The notes below the pieces were generated by a model, which was not told where the DNA came from, did no database searches, and saw only the letters and a list, made by a program, of their open reading frames with translations. DNA of 64,000 nucleotides. Origin: Achromobacter sp. MYb9. Its GTDB lineage: Bacteria; Pseudomonadota; Gammaproteobacteria; Burkholderiales; Burkholderiaceae_B. The stretch covers positions 1 through 64,000 of the forward strand of contig NZ_PCOQ01000017.1 in the NCBI RefSeq assembly GCF_002975275.1. The letters run 5' to 3'. Each line of letters starts with the position of its first letter. The first letter of the stretch is position 1. Shown here piece by piece: positions 36,182-44,942 of this stretch. The position numbers were made by a program, and so were the translations under genes.

Positions 36182-36571
36182 TTAACGGCGCTTGTCTGCC
36201 CGCCGCGGCGCGGGCGGCAGGGGATTGCCGACGTGGCTGGCCAGCCAGTGTTCGATTTTGTCGTCCCTGCGGGCAGCCCAATCGCGGCCAATTTCCAGCA
36301 CCAGCATATTGCGGGTATCGCCGTAGTCTTGGCCGGGTTCCTTCTGGAACATTTCCCGCCAGATGTCCGAGGCGACCAGATCCGTCGTCAGCAGGACGCC
36401 AATGCCCTTGGCGTCGATCCACAGCGGCGCGGCGCGCTCGTCGACGTGTTTCTTCAGGTTTTCGAGCAGCTTCTGTGCGAGCGAGGCGTTGTCTTTCGAT
36501 GCCGAAATCAGGACCAGATATTGCCGGTGGTCGCTGGAGGGTTCGTCGGAGTCGCCAAAAGGGTTTTCCAT
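36182..36571 (-). CDS. Hypothetical cytoplasmic protein
   Basis: The 129-residue protein (MENPFGDSDEP...) has no signal peptide or membrane segment and no known motif. Its core, YLVLISASKDNASLAQKLLENL and WIDAKGIGVLLTTDLVASDIW, looks like an alpha/beta domain that might be nucleotide-binding or TIR-like, but this is only an impression. The ATG is preceded by AAAGGAA. It is convergent with the gene before it. Confidence 0.65.
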   Translation of the reverse strand: MENPFGDSDEPSSDHRQYLVLISASKDNASLAQKLLENLKKHVDERAAPLWIDAKGIGVLLTTDLVASDIWREMFQKEPGQDYGDTRNMLVLEIGRDWAARRDDKIEHWLASHVGNPLPPAPRRADKRR

Positions 36572-36749
36572 GGTGCATTCCTTTCGGGTAAGCGTGCATT
36601 GGGGCGCGAATGCGTCCTTGGCGGACAGGTTACTCGACCCGGGCGCCGCGCCGTGCTGTTATGGCGAAAGTTCTACCGTTCTGTGCCTGTCGCGCGGTGG
36701 CCGCGCCCTTGCATACTGCTGCCTTTCCTTCGCACAAAGAGAAGCCTGC

Positions 36750-37664
36750 ATGCGCTACCGATATGTCACTGCCGATGTCTTTACCACCGAGCCCTATAGC
36801 GGCAATCCGTTGGCGGTTGTGCTTGACGCACAGGGGCTGGAGTCCGCGCAGATGCAGCGCATCGCGCGCGAATTCAATTATTCGGAAACCAGCTTCGTGT
36901 TGCCACCGAAAGACCCGGCGCATACTGCCTGGGTGCGCATCTTCACGCCTGACCGCGAAGTGCCGTTCGCCGGGCATCCCAATGTGGGTACCGCGGCAGT
37001 GCTGGCGCGCGAAATGATCACCGCCGGGCGTCCCGCGCCGGACGCATTCGTTTTCGAAGAGGCGGCGGGCCTGGTGCGGATCTCGGTGAAGACGGGCGCA
37101 AAGGGTGTGGAGGGCGTGGAACTGTTGGCGCCGCAGCCGTTGTCGCGCGCTAGCGAAGCGCCGGTGGCGGCAGTGGCCCGGGCCTTGAAATTGGAGCCCG
37201 CCGACATCGACACGTCGACGCACGCGCCGCAGGTGGTCTCGGTGGGGCTGATCTTTCTGGTCGTGCAGTTGCGCAGCCGCGATGCGCTGCGCCGCGCGGC
37301 GCCGGACGTTGATGGCTATGCCGCGCTGCTGCCGCTGGACGGCGCGAAGTCCATCTATGCCTATACCACCGACACGGCCGCAGACGCCGGCCACGCGCCG
37401 GCGGACATCCAGGCCCGGATGTTCACCGGACGCATGACCGAAGACCCCGCCACGGGCAGCGCGACGGCGGCGATGACGGCGTTGCGCGCGGCACTGCGAG
37501 GCGACGGGATGTTGCGGCTACGCGTGAAGCAGGGTGTGGACATGGGCCGGGCAAGCTTGCTGCTGGCGCACGCCGAATCTCGGTCCGACGGCGTCTGGGC
37601 GGGCGTTGCGGGCCAAGCGGTCATCGTCATGGAAGGCACGCTGCCTGCGCCCGAGGCGTCTTGA
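36750..37664 (+). CDS. PhzF-family isomerase-like protein
   Basis: The 304-residue protein has the PhzF/diaminopimelate-epimerase-like double fold. Motifs are FTTEPYSGNPLAVV, the catalytic Glu46 in EFNYSETSFV, PFAGHPNVGTA and the C-terminal GRMTEDPATGSATAA. PhzF isomerises a phenazine precursor, but most relatives have unknown substrates. No phenazine genes are present, so a general metabolic role is more likely. Confidence 0.9.
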   Translation: MRYRYVTADVFTTEPYSGNPLAVVLDAQGLESAQMQRIAREFNYSETSFVLPPKDPAHTAWVRIFTPDREVPFAGHPNVGTAAVLAREMITAGRPAPDAFVFEEAAGLVRISVKTGAKGVEGVELLAPQPLSRASEAPVAAVARALKLEPADIDTSTHAPQVVSVGLIFLVVQLRSRDALRRAAPDVDGYAALLPLDGAKSIYAYTTDTAADAGHAPADIQARMFTGRMTEDPATGSATAAMTALRAALRGDGMLRLRVKQGVDMGRASLLLAHAESRSDGVWAGVAGQAVIVMEGTLPAPEAS

Positions 37665-37725
37665 TGGCTCAAGCCGCGTTGCATGGTGTTGCCTGCCGCG
37701 CAAGGGCTCGTGTATGCTCGTTTGC

Positions 37726-37794
37726 ATGAACGCAATGCACTTCGCGCCGGCACGCCGGGCAGATAACCGACGAATCACTCGACGTCTACGTTGA
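37726..37794 (+). CDS. Possible short leader frame rich in arginine codons
   Basis: The frame encodes 22 residues, MNAMHFAPARRADNRRITRR plus LR, with eight arginines. It lies behind a possible promoter (TTGCCT 37689-37694, TATGCT 37713-37718, 18 apart) and ahead of the hairpin at 37841. There is no Shine-Dalgarno. GTGGC right after its stop (37795-37799) can pair with GCCAC in the terminator arm. In high-GC DNA arginine codons arise easily by chance, so this is a weak call. Confidence 0.25.
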   Translation: MNAMHFAPARRADNRRITRRLR

Positions 37795-37840
37795 GTGGCA
37801 AGTCACGTTCAGGCGCTGAATTTTCGGCGCTTCATCCTGA

Positions 37841-37868
37841 AGGCCACGATACCCCTCGTGGTCTTTTT
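37841..37868 (+). terminator. Intrinsic terminator in the leader of the ypeA-like gene
   Basis: AGGCCACGA (37841-37849) pairs with TCGTGGTCT (37856-37864) with one G-U, and the T-run goes to 37868. It lies 72 bases before the acetyltransferase gene, so it ends a short RNA of about 140 bases or acts as an attenuator. Confidence 0.75.
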
Positions 37869-37940
37869 GTTTGTGCTTTGCCGTTCCCGCTCGCGAGGCG
37901 TATCTCCAGGCTTTCGTCCTCTATGTCAAAGGAACGAAGC

Positions 37941-38375
37941 ATGACCCCTCAAGATCTTTCCATCCGGCCCTACCATGCCGCCGATGAGTGCGCCATCGTT
38001 CAGCTATGGCACGATTGCGGCCTGACGCGACCCTGGAACGATCCGGTGAAAGACATCGCGCGCAAGCTGACCGTGCAGTCCGATCTCTTCCTGGTGGGTG
38101 AGGCCCAAGGCGCGCTCGTGGGCACGCTTATGGGGGGCTATGACGGCCATCGCGGTTGGATCAACTACCTGGCGGTTTCGCCCGCGCATCAGCGGCGCGG
38201 CTACGCCACCGCGCTGATGCGCGCGGTGGAGCGAAAGCTGCTGGAAATGGGGTGCCCCAAGATCAATCTGCTGATCCGCACGGGCAACGTGGCGGTGCAA
38301 GGGTTTTACGAATCGCTGGGGTTTCAGCAAGACGAGGTGGTCAGCCTGGGCAAGCGGCTGATCCCTGACCTTTAA
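37941..38375 (+). CDS. GNAT acetyltransferase, YpeA-like
   Basis: The 144-residue protein is a single GNAT domain resembling E. coli YpeA. It has LWHDCGLTRPWNDPVKDI near the N-terminus, GTLMGGYDGHRGWINYLAVSP and the acetyl-CoA loop HQRRGYATALM, then GCPKINLLIR. The target is unknown. AAAGGAACGAAGC gives a ribosome-binding site. A structured leader with terminator precedes it. Confidence 0.88.
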   Translation: MTPQDLSIRPYHAADECAIVQLWHDCGLTRPWNDPVKDIARKLTVQSDLFLVGEAQGALVGTLMGGYDGHRGWINYLAVSPAHQRRGYATALMRAVERKLLEMGCPKINLLIRTGNVAVQGFYESLGFQQDEVVSLGKRLIPDL

Positions 38376-38434
38376 GCGGAACGGATCTGGCACGGGGATG
38401 TGCCGGATCCGTCCGCGGCCGACGCAGCCGTTGC

Positions 38435-39388
38435 TTAGATCGCGACGGTCAGGTAGACGGCTTCGCGGCCGATGATCGGCATGCGGGTCGGCATGAAGAT
38501 CGTGCAGCGGTCGCATGGCGAGCGGATTTCTTCGGTGCCGTTCATGGCGATCAGCTCGTCCTTGTCGAAGGTTTCGAAACCGATGACCGGGCGCGTGAAG
38601 CGGAAGTCGTCGGACTTCACCATGTGGACCTCCAGCAGGCGGTACCGCTGCGGGGCCGGGGGCGGCACGGCGCCGGCCGGGGTATCGATCAGGCCCGTGT
38701 GCGCCAGGAAGCGCATCGAGACATCGGTGGCCAGGTCGGCGGCGGACTTGGCGAAGTGCTGCCCGCATTCCACCACCAGCGAACCGCCGCTGTCAGATAG
38801 CGGATCGCCGTGATGGCCATAGCCCATGACGCCCGTGCCCGGGAACTTGTGCTGCGGCATGACCAGGTGCACCAACGGCGCGCCCACGGCGGCGGCCAGC
38901 GCGGTGTTGCGGTCCATCTCGTTGTAAACCCAGAATGGCTGGACCGGCGCGCGGGTCGAATGGATGTCCAGGACGAAATCGGCGGCATCCAGCACCGGGC
39001 GCAGTTCGCGGGCGCGGCGCAATTCGGGGCTGTCTTCAGTGCCGTCCAGCATGGCTGCGGACCAGATGCGGTTCAGGTTGTGCACCAGCTGGCGATTTTC
39101 GTAGGGCTGGTCGATGTCGAACGCCTCATACGCTTCGACGTGAGCGAAGCTGACCGTGAGCGTGCCAATCTTCGGCCGCACCCCGGTGTCCAGCAGATGG
39201 GTCGCGGCGACCATGCCACAGATCTCATTGCCGTGGGTGATGGCATTGATGAGCACGTGCGGGCCGGGTACGCCGGACTCGAAGCGGTGGACGTAAGGGA
39301 TGCCGGTGTTGCCCTCCCGGTAGGCCGAGAGGTCGCGGGGCAGGACTTCAAGGGGGGCGGTGTCGGGTTCGAAAGCGGGATTTTGCAT
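38435..39388 (-). CDS. AstE/AspA-type deacylase (M14 family)
   Basis: The 317-residue protein belongs to the succinylglutamate desuccinylase/aspartoacylase family. Zinc ligands are His52 and Glu55 (THGNE) and His143 (DIHST), and ENRQLVHNLNRIW is the familiar substrate-binding stretch. It removes acyl groups from N-acyl amino acids or similar compounds. It precedes a Bug-type receptor gene on the same strand (10 bases between), so the two likely serve uptake and cleavage of one substrate. Confidence 0.88.
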   Translation of the reverse strand: MQNPAFEPDTAPLEVLPRDLSAYREGNTGIPYVHRFESGVPGPHVLINAITHGNEICGMVAATHLLDTGVRPKIGTLTVSFAHVEAYEAFDIDQPYENRQLVHNLNRIWSAAMLDGTEDSPELRRARELRPVLDAADFVLDIHSTRAPVQPFWVYNEMDRNTALAAAVGAPLVHLVMPQHKFPGTGVMGYGHHGDPLSDSGGSLVVECGQHFAKSAADLATDVSMRFLAHTGLIDTPAGAVPPPAPQRYRLLEVHMVKSDDFRFTRPVIGFETFDKDELIAMNGTEEIRSPCDRCTIFMPTRMPIIGREAVYLTVAI

Positions 39389-39398
39389 GGGATGGGGC

Positions 39399-40397
39399 CT
39401 ATTCGGGGCGGATGCCGGCGCGGTCGATCAGGTCTTTATACAGCGCCAGGCGTTCGGTCATCATGGTGGTGAACTGTTGCGGAGTCTGGTTTTCTGGCGG
39501 CAGGGCGCCGGCCTTCTCCAGCGCTTGCGGCATGCCGTCCTGACTGGCGGCGGTGCGCACGGCGGCAAGCAGGGTCTGGACGATGTCGTCCGGCGTGCCG
39601 GCCGGGGCAGCCAGCCCGATCCACGACATTGCGTTCAGGACCGGGTAGCCTAATTCGGCGAAGGTCGGCACGTCGGGCAGGGCGTCCAGGCGCTTGGGCG
39701 CCGCCACGGCCAGCGCGCGCATCTTGCCTACCTGGATGTGGGGCAGGAAGGGCGCCAGGTTGTCCAGCGCGAATTGCGCCTGGTTGGACAGCAGGGCGTT
39801 GATCAAGGGCGCGCCGCCACGGTACGGCACATGCATGGCCTGCACCTGCAGGGTGTTCTTGAACAGTTCCGCGTTGAGCTGGCCCATGCTGCCGATGCCG
39901 GCCGTTGCGTAGTGCAGCTCGTCGGGACGGGCCTTCAGCAACGCGACGAATTCCGTCAGGGTCTTGGCTGGCACGTCGATGTTCGTCACCAGCACATTCG
40001 GCGTGCGCGACAACTGCGAGATCGAAATGAAATCCTTGATCGGGTCGTAGCCCAGATCATTGCGCATCAGCGGGTTGGCCAGATGCGAGCTTTGCGACGA
40101 GGCGACCAGCGTGTAGCCGTCAGGCTTGGCGCGCGCCACGCGCTGGCTGCCGATGGCACCGCCTGCGCCATCGCGGTTTTCGATGACGATGGTCGTGCCC
40201 AGCGCCCGGCCCAGCGCGTCCGCGTAGATACGGCCGATCAGGTCGACGGATCCGCCTGCGGGAAACGGCACGACCAGCGTGATGGGACGGGAGGGGTAGG
40301 CATTGGCCCGTGCGGCCAGGGGCAGGACGGCTGCGCCCAGCCCGGCAAGGACGAGGCTGCGGCGCATCAGGGACGGCGCAGCGGAGGGGTGCTTCAT
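39399..40397 (-). CDS. Tripartite tricarboxylate transporter receptor (Bug/TctC family)
   Basis: The 332-residue protein has a signal peptide with MRRSLVLAGLGAAVLPLAARA and the Bug fold: YPSRPITLVVPFPAGGSVDLIGR, IENRDGAGGAIGSQRVARAKPDGYT. Bug receptors bind carboxylates or amides in the periplasm and are greatly expanded in Bordetella and Achromobacter, mostly without linked TctAB. It is upstream of the deacylase gene at 38435 and divergent from an RpiR regulator, which probably controls both. Confidence 0.93.
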   Translation of the reverse strand: MKHPSAAPSLMRRSLVLAGLGAAVLPLAARANAYPSRPITLVVPFPAGGSVDLIGRIYADALGRALGTTIVIENRDGAGGAIGSQRVARAKPDGYTLVASSQSSHLANPLMRNDLGYDPIKDFISISQLSRTPNVLVTNIDVPAKTLTEFVALLKARPDELHYATAGIGSMGQLNAELFKNTLQVQAMHVPYRGGAPLINALLSNQAQFALDNLAPFLPHIQVGKMRALAVAAPKRLDALPDVPTFAELGYPVLNAMSWIGLAAPAGTPDDIVQTLLAAVRTAASQDGMPQALEKAGALPPENQTPQQFTTMMTERLALYKDLIDRAGIRPE

Positions 40398-40434
40398 GGC
40401 GCTCTCTTGTGGTCGAAGTCGGATTGGTCTATTT

Positions 40435-40450
40435 TGCAATACTCGTTGCA
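40435..40450. promoter_or_regulatory. Inverted repeat between Bug receptor and RpiR regulator
   Basis: TGCAA-TACTCG-TTGCA is a perfect 5-bp inverted repeat in the 133-base divergent gap. A further TGCAAT lies at about 40466. It is a candidate operator for the RpiR-type protein. Confidence 0.4.
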
Positions 40451-40530
40451 GGCAAGAATATAAGATGCAATGAATATTGTGAAATTTGGGGTTATCACCT
40501 AGTGCCGCCTATTGTGGAATCGCTGCCATC

Positions 40531-41409
40531 ATGAATCTGAACCAACGCATCGCCACCTACGCCAAGAAGCTCAGCAAGGCCGAAAGCCTGCTGGTCGAGG
40601 AGATGCAGGCGCGCTATCCGCAAAGCCTGCTGGAATCGGCGACTGCGCTAGCCAAGCGCGTCGGCACCAGCGCGTCCACCGTTGTCCGCTTATTGGCCAA
40701 GCTGGGCTATGAGAGCTATGCGCAGGCGCAGATGGAGGCGCGTTCGGAAGTGACGGCGCGCCTGGCTTCACCGGGCGAACGCGCCGACGCGGTCAGCGGC
40801 GACAATCCGTCGGCGCGGGCCTGCCTGCACAACGCGTTGCTGCATGATCAGCACAATCTGCAGGAGACGTTCGCCGCCCTCGACGTGGGGGCATTCGAAG
40901 GCGCCGTGCGCCTGCTGACGCAGCGCAAATCCCGCGTGCATGTGCTGGGCTTGCGGCAAGCGGCGCCTCTGGCCAGCCATGTGGCGCTGTACCTGAATCT
41001 GTGCCTGCCGGCGGTCAGGCCGATAGGCGGGCCGGGGCCAATGTTCCTGGAAGACCAGTTGCTGTGGATCGGCCCCGACGATGTGCTGCTGGCGTTCACC
41101 TTCAGGCGGTATTCGGTTGCCACGGCGAATGCGGTGAAGGTCTTCAGGCAGCGGGGCGGCAAGGTGGTGCTGATCACGGACGCTGCGTCGGCGCCTGCGG
41201 CCGCATCGGCGCACCATGTGCTGGTCGCGCGCAGTTCAAGCGCGTCCCCGTTCGATTCCTATACGGCGGCGTTTTCAGTGTGCAACGCGTTGTTGGCCGC
41301 TGTCGCGCAGCGCAGCCGCAAAGCGCTGGGCGCGGCCTTGGAACGCGGGGAAGATCTGTGGGAGTCGAAGTGGATCCGACCAGCGGGCGAAGACCTGGCA
41401 CCGAAGTAG
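40531..41409 (+). CDS. RpiR-family transcriptional regulator
   Basis: The 292-residue protein has the RpiR N-terminal helix-turn-helix (ALAKRVGTSASTVVRLLAKLGYESYAQAQ) and a C-terminal SIS sugar-phosphate-binding domain (RVHVLGLRQAAPLASHVALYL...VLLAFTFRRYS). These regulators usually sense phosphorylated sugars or related metabolites. It is divergent from the Bug receptor/deacylase pair and is the likely regulator of it. Confidence 0.92.
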   Translation: MNLNQRIATYAKKLSKAESLLVEEMQARYPQSLLESATALAKRVGTSASTVVRLLAKLGYESYAQAQMEARSEVTARLASPGERADAVSGDNPSARACLHNALLHDQHNLQETFAALDVGAFEGAVRLLTQRKSRVHVLGLRQAAPLASHVALYLNLCLPAVRPIGGPGPMFLEDQLLWIGPDDVLLAFTFRRYSVATANAVKVFRQRGGKVVLITDAASAPAAASAHHVLVARSSSASPFDSYTAAFSVCNALLAAVAQRSRKALGAALERGEDLWESKWIRPAGEDLAPK

Positions 41410-41611
41410 GGCGCCGGCCCCTCATTTCCCGCCATCCCGAAAAACGCGCCGGGGGGTCAAAAAGTCCGAATTCGCGTGGTTTTTTACCCTCTGCAAGATG
41501 CGCCCGCACTACCTCGATTAGTGCGTCATGACCCGTTGAAAGGACTCCTTTTCAAGCGCTTCTATTTTTGGCATATTGCGCCCGGATACAACCGTTTCAG
41601 GAGCAATAAGC

Positions 41612-41866
41612 ATGAGCGCGTGGCCGCAGCGCCATATCGATGGTTTTCAAGTGGGATGCGAGATCGTGAGCCTGGATACTGGCGTGCTGGCCATCGAAGT
41701 GACGGTCCGACGGTCGGGCGACGGCGAAGGCCTCCAGCGCTGGTCCTTGCCCAGATTCGTGACGTTCGCGGATGCGGCGGTAGCAAGGCGCCATGCCGAA
41801 TTGGTGCTGTCGGGGATTGTTTCGGTGGACAAGGCCACGGGCGAGCCCCGTTATGGCATTCTATAA
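41612..41866 (+). CDS. Small hypothetical protein
   Basis: The 84-residue protein (MSAWPQRHIDGFQVGCEIVS...) has a beta-rich look and no recognised motif. A good CAGGAG precedes the ATG. The 200 bases before it contain no clear gene. Confidence 0.65.
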   Translation: MSAWPQRHIDGFQVGCEIVSLDTGVLAIEVTVRRSGDGEGLQRWSLPRFVTFADAAVARRHAELVLSGIVSVDKATGEPRYGIL

Positions 41867-42082
41867 GGGCGCGGACCCCGCAATTGTCCCGCCATCGCCC
41901 TACCAAATGTTGCTGGTTTTCGACAGCTTCGATGGGTCTGGCAGGCGCATGACATTTGAGGACGGCACGCGTTAAGGGAAGCGGCAACCGTAGGTTTTGT
42001 TTCGTTTATCACAATCGCGTGCCGTATACCGGTGGGTTTGGCCGGTACAGTGGTAGCGGATGACAACAAAAAGGAGAGTTCC

Positions 42083-42676
42083 ATGTTTGATACTTTTCCT
42101 GTCCTGCGTCGTGTTGGCCTGGCGGCGGCGACGATCGGTGTAGCGAGTCTGCTGTTCGCAGGCTGTTCCACCACCAGCCCCAAAGACTCCGCGACATCCT
42201 CGGAGAAGCGCGAGTCGATGAACAGCGCGGCCAACGCCACGTTGACCAAGCTGTACGAGGCCTCGCCGCAATCCAAGGAATTGGTGGCGCGCGCAAGAGG
42301 CGTGCTGGTGTTTCCTGACGTGCTGAGCGGCAGCTTCATCGTAGGCGCCGAGCATGGCAATGGCGTGCTGCGAGTCGGCGGCGCCAATGCGGGCTACTAC
42401 AGCACGACCGCGGGTTCGATCGGCTTCCAGGCCGGTGCGCAATCCAAGGCCATGGTGTTGCTGTTCATGACGGATGATGCGCTGAACAAGTTCCGCAACA
42501 GCAGCGGCTGGACCGTCGGCGCCGATGCCACGGTGGCGGTCGTGAATGTGGGCGCGAACGGCCGTATCGATACCAATACGGCGCAGCAACCGATTGTCGG
42601 TTTCGTGATGAACAACGGCGGCCTCATGGCTGGCGTCTCGCTGGCCGGCACCAAGATCTCCAAGCTCAACTGGTAA
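42083..42676 (+). CDS. SYLF/YSC84-domain lipoprotein
   Basis: The 197-residue protein has a lipoprotein signal with lipobox LLFAGC (Cys near 29) and then the SYLF (YSC84, lipid-binding) domain: ARGVLVFPDVLSGSFIVGAEHGNGVL, GAQSKAMVLLFMTDDALNKF and the GADATVAVVN motif. Eukaryotic relatives bind phosphoinositides; bacterial ones are envelope proteins of unclear role. AAGGAGAG precedes the ATG and a strong terminator follows. Confidence 0.9.
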   Translation: MFDTFPVLRRVGLAAATIGVASLLFAGCSTTSPKDSATSSEKRESMNSAANATLTKLYEASPQSKELVARARGVLVFPDVLSGSFIVGAEHGNGVLRVGGANAGYYSTTAGSIGFQAGAQSKAMVLLFMTDDALNKFRNSSGWTVGADATVAVVNVGANGRIDTNTAQQPIVGFVMNNGGLMAGVSLAGTKISKLNW

Positions 42677-42693
42677 GCGCGTAGCGCTCAAGA

Positions 42694-42730
42694 CAAAACG
42701 CCGCGGAATTTCTCCGCGGCGTTTTGTTTT
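42694..42730. terminator. Bidirectional terminator after the SYLF gene
   Basis: A perfect 14-bp stem, 42694-42707 with 42713-42726, includes CGCCGCGGA/TCCGCGGCG, has loop ATTTC and is flanked by A and T runs. It serves the two convergent genes. Confidence 0.9.
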
Positions 42731-42743
42731 TGGGTCGGCGTGC

Positions 42744-42977
42744 TTAGCCGAGCAGGGTGTCGCCATTGGTGCGCACGGCGTTTTCGCGCTGCATTTCGGC
42801 TTCTTCGATATCCGGATCCAGGCCGCGCCAGCGCACGATGCGTCCGCGGTCTTGCTCGGGTTCCCAACCCAGCATGCCGTAGCGCGTGATTTCAGTTTCG
42901 CCTGTGTCGAATTCCACTTCAAAGTAGCCCTGACGATCGGGTAGCGTGCCACCGGGGAACCATTCAGTTTCGGGCAT
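42744..42977 (-). CDS. Small acidic hypothetical protein
   Basis: The 77-residue protein (MPETEWFPGGTLPDRQGYFEVEF...) has several acidic and aromatic residues and no known domain. The ATG is preceded by AAGGAG. It has no obvious functional partner. Confidence 0.7.
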   Translation of the reverse strand: MPETEWFPGGTLPDRQGYFEVEFDTGETEITRYGMLGWEPEQDRGRIVRWRGLDPDIEEAEMQRENAVRTNGDTLLG

Positions 42978-43091
42978 GGTTTGCTCCTTGCTAAGCGATG
43001 GGAGGGATGCCGGCGTGATAGCAGCCGACGCGCTCATTGTGCGGGGGGCGGCGGCATCCCGCAAGTTTCCGAAAAGCGACGCGCGGTATCG

Positions 43092-43562
43092 TCAAGCGAG
43101 CGGAACCGCGGTGGTGTACAGCACCTGCTTCAACGCGAAGCTTGAACGGATGCTGGCGACGCCCGGGATGCGGGTGATGTGCTCGACGATCAGGCGTTCC
43201 AGCGCGTCCACATCCGGCACCAGTGCCCGGATCAGATAGTCGGCGTCTCCCGACATCAGATAGCACTCCATGATTTCCGGCAGGACGGCGATTTCGCGCT
43301 CGAAGACGTCCAGGGCGGCCTTGCGCTGCTTGTCCAGCGAGATCTGGATGAACACGTTGACTTTCAGCCCCAGTTTGCGCGCGTTCAGCAGCGTGACGCG
43401 GCGATCGATCAAGCCCTCGGTTTCCAGGCGGCGAACACGAGCCAGGCAGGGCGAGGCTGACAGGTTCACGCGGGCGGCAAGCTCGACATTCGTCAGTCTC
43501 GCATCGCGCTGAAGTTCGTTGAGGATTCGGATGTCAGTGGCATCCAGGTTGATTTCCGGCAT
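43092..43562 (-). CDS. Lrp/AsnC-family regulator
   Basis: The 156-residue protein has the AsnC-type helix-turn-helix ([42 protein letters not shown]) and the ligand-binding RAM domain ([20 protein letters not shown]). It is divergent from a DMT transporter gene, a frequent pairing where the regulator controls amino-acid efflux or uptake. Confidence 0.93.
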   Translation of the reverse strand: MPEINLDATDIRILNELQRDARLTNVELAARVNLSASPCLARVRRLETEGLIDRRVTLLNARKLGLKVNVFIQISLDKQRKAALDVFEREIAVLPEIMECYLMSGDADYLIRALVPDVDALERLIVEHITRIPGVASIRSSFALKQVLYTTAVPLA

Positions 43563-43722
43563 AAGTTACCTAGGTCTGGTGAATGTGCAGTCGCTTTGTG
43601 CTGTGGGAAGAGTTTATCGAAGTGAATTGAAGTGAAATATGCCGGGGTTTACCCTATAGACTATTTCTTCCTTTGGTTAATCGGCCAAAGTGCAGAATAA
43701 TCAAGCAGTAGACCGGGCAGTA

Positions 43723-44634
43723 ATGAGTCAGCAAAGCACGTTGCGCAAGTTTTTGCCATTGATCGGCGCGGTCATGGTCTGGGGCGGGAATTGGCCGGTC
43801 ATGAAGTTGGGGCTGACGCACATGAGCCCGCTGTGGCTGGCCGCCAGCCGCTTCGGGTCGGCGGCGCTGATCAGCGTGCTGGTGCTGGGCGCCATGGGAC
43901 GCCTGCGCCTGCCGACGCGGCAGGAATGGCCGTTGGTAGCGGGCGTGGCGCTGTTGCAGATGGGCGCATTTACCGCGTTGGCGCTGTGGGCGCTGCAATA
44001 CGTGGCGCCCGGACGCGCATCCGTCATCGCCTACGCCACTTCGATCTGGGTCATTCCGTTGTCGGCGCTGATCCTGAAAGAGCGCTTGTCGGCCGGCCAA
44101 TGGTTGGCCACCGCGTTGAGCTACGCAGGCATCGGCGTGATCGTCGCGCCGGCGTTCAGCCCGTGGCAGGCGCATACGGTGATCGGCCTGGTCATGCTGC
44201 TGGGCGCCTCGTTCGCGTGGGCCTGCAACATCATCCAGCTGCGCGGCAACCGGCATGTGCGCCTGGGGGCGGACATGATCCCTTGGCAAACCGCGATCGC
44301 GACGGTGCCGCTGGCTGCTCTGGCGTGGATGCGCGACGGTACGCCGGATTTTCTGGCCGTGCCCGAGGCGTGGCCCATCATCCTTTATACGGGCCCGCTG
44401 GCCACGGCGTTGACCTTCATCGTGGTGCTGGGCATGACGCAGAAGATGCCGCCTGTCGCCACGTCGATTGCGATGCTGTGCGTGCCGGTGATCGGCCTGA
44501 TCGTGTCCTCGCTGGTGTTCCATGAACGCATGTCGGGCGATTTGGTGTTGGGCCTGTCGCTCATCGGCGCAAGCGTGGCCGCGTCCGCCGTGGCCGCCCG
44601 ATTCAAGCGGGCGATGGTGCTGCGTCCTTCCTAG
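43723..44634 (+). CDS. DMT-superfamily (EamA) transporter
   Basis: The 303-residue membrane protein has ten hydrophobic segments in two EamA repeats (GAVMVWGGNWPVMKLGLTHM, ISALILKERLS-type ends). A GTG at 43690 could extend it by eleven residues, but the ATG at 43723 is the better fit to the family. The divergent Lrp-type gene is likely its regulator. It probably exports an amino acid or related metabolite. Confidence 0.88.
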   Translation: MSQQSTLRKFLPLIGAVMVWGGNWPVMKLGLTHMSPLWLAASRFGSAALISVLVLGAMGRLRLPTRQEWPLVAGVALLQMGAFTALALWALQYVAPGRASVIAYATSIWVIPLSALILKERLSAGQWLATALSYAGIGVIVAPAFSPWQAHTVIGLVMLLGASFAWACNIIQLRGNRHVRLGADMIPWQTAIATVPLAALAWMRDGTPDFLAVPEAWPIILYTGPLATALTFIVVLGMTQKMPPVATSIAMLCVPVIGLIVSSLVFHERMSGDLVLGLSLIGASVAASAVAARFKRAMVLRPS

Positions 44635-44717
44635 AACGCCCTGGAATGGTTGCTGGCCTGACCCTGGGGCGGGAAGGCGGGCGTGCTATCGTTGAGGGAT
44701 TCAAGAGAGAACCACGC

Positions 44718-44942
44718 ATGGCATTGCATCGTTTCCAAAAAGGCGAATTGAGTCGTTGGCTGCGGCTGGTGGCTGACAGTTCCGAACCCGGCACCGCTCA
44801 AGTCGACGTGCCCGATGAAGTCGCGAAGGCGCTGGTCACCCTGCGTTGCGTTCAGGCCGGCGTCGACGGCCGCTGGACGATCACCGAAAAGGGCAAGCTT
44901 GCCCTGCGTATGGAAGAGCCGGGCGCAATACACGTGCGTTGA
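44718..44942 (+). CDS. Small hypothetical protein
   Basis: The 74-residue protein (MALHRFQKGELSRWLRLVAD...) resembles a small winged-helix-like unit, with ITEKGKLALRMEEPG at its end, as seen in many transcription-factor wings. This resemblance is weak. AGAGAGA lies before the ATG. Confidence 0.6.
   Translation: MALHRFQKGELSRWLRLVADSSEPGTAQVDVPDEVAKALVTLRCVQAGVDGRWTITEKGKLALRMEEPGAIHVR

Noticed and set aside
36750..37664. Phenazine biosynthesis cluster
   Set aside because: The PhzF-family protein stands alone; no other phz genes are present.
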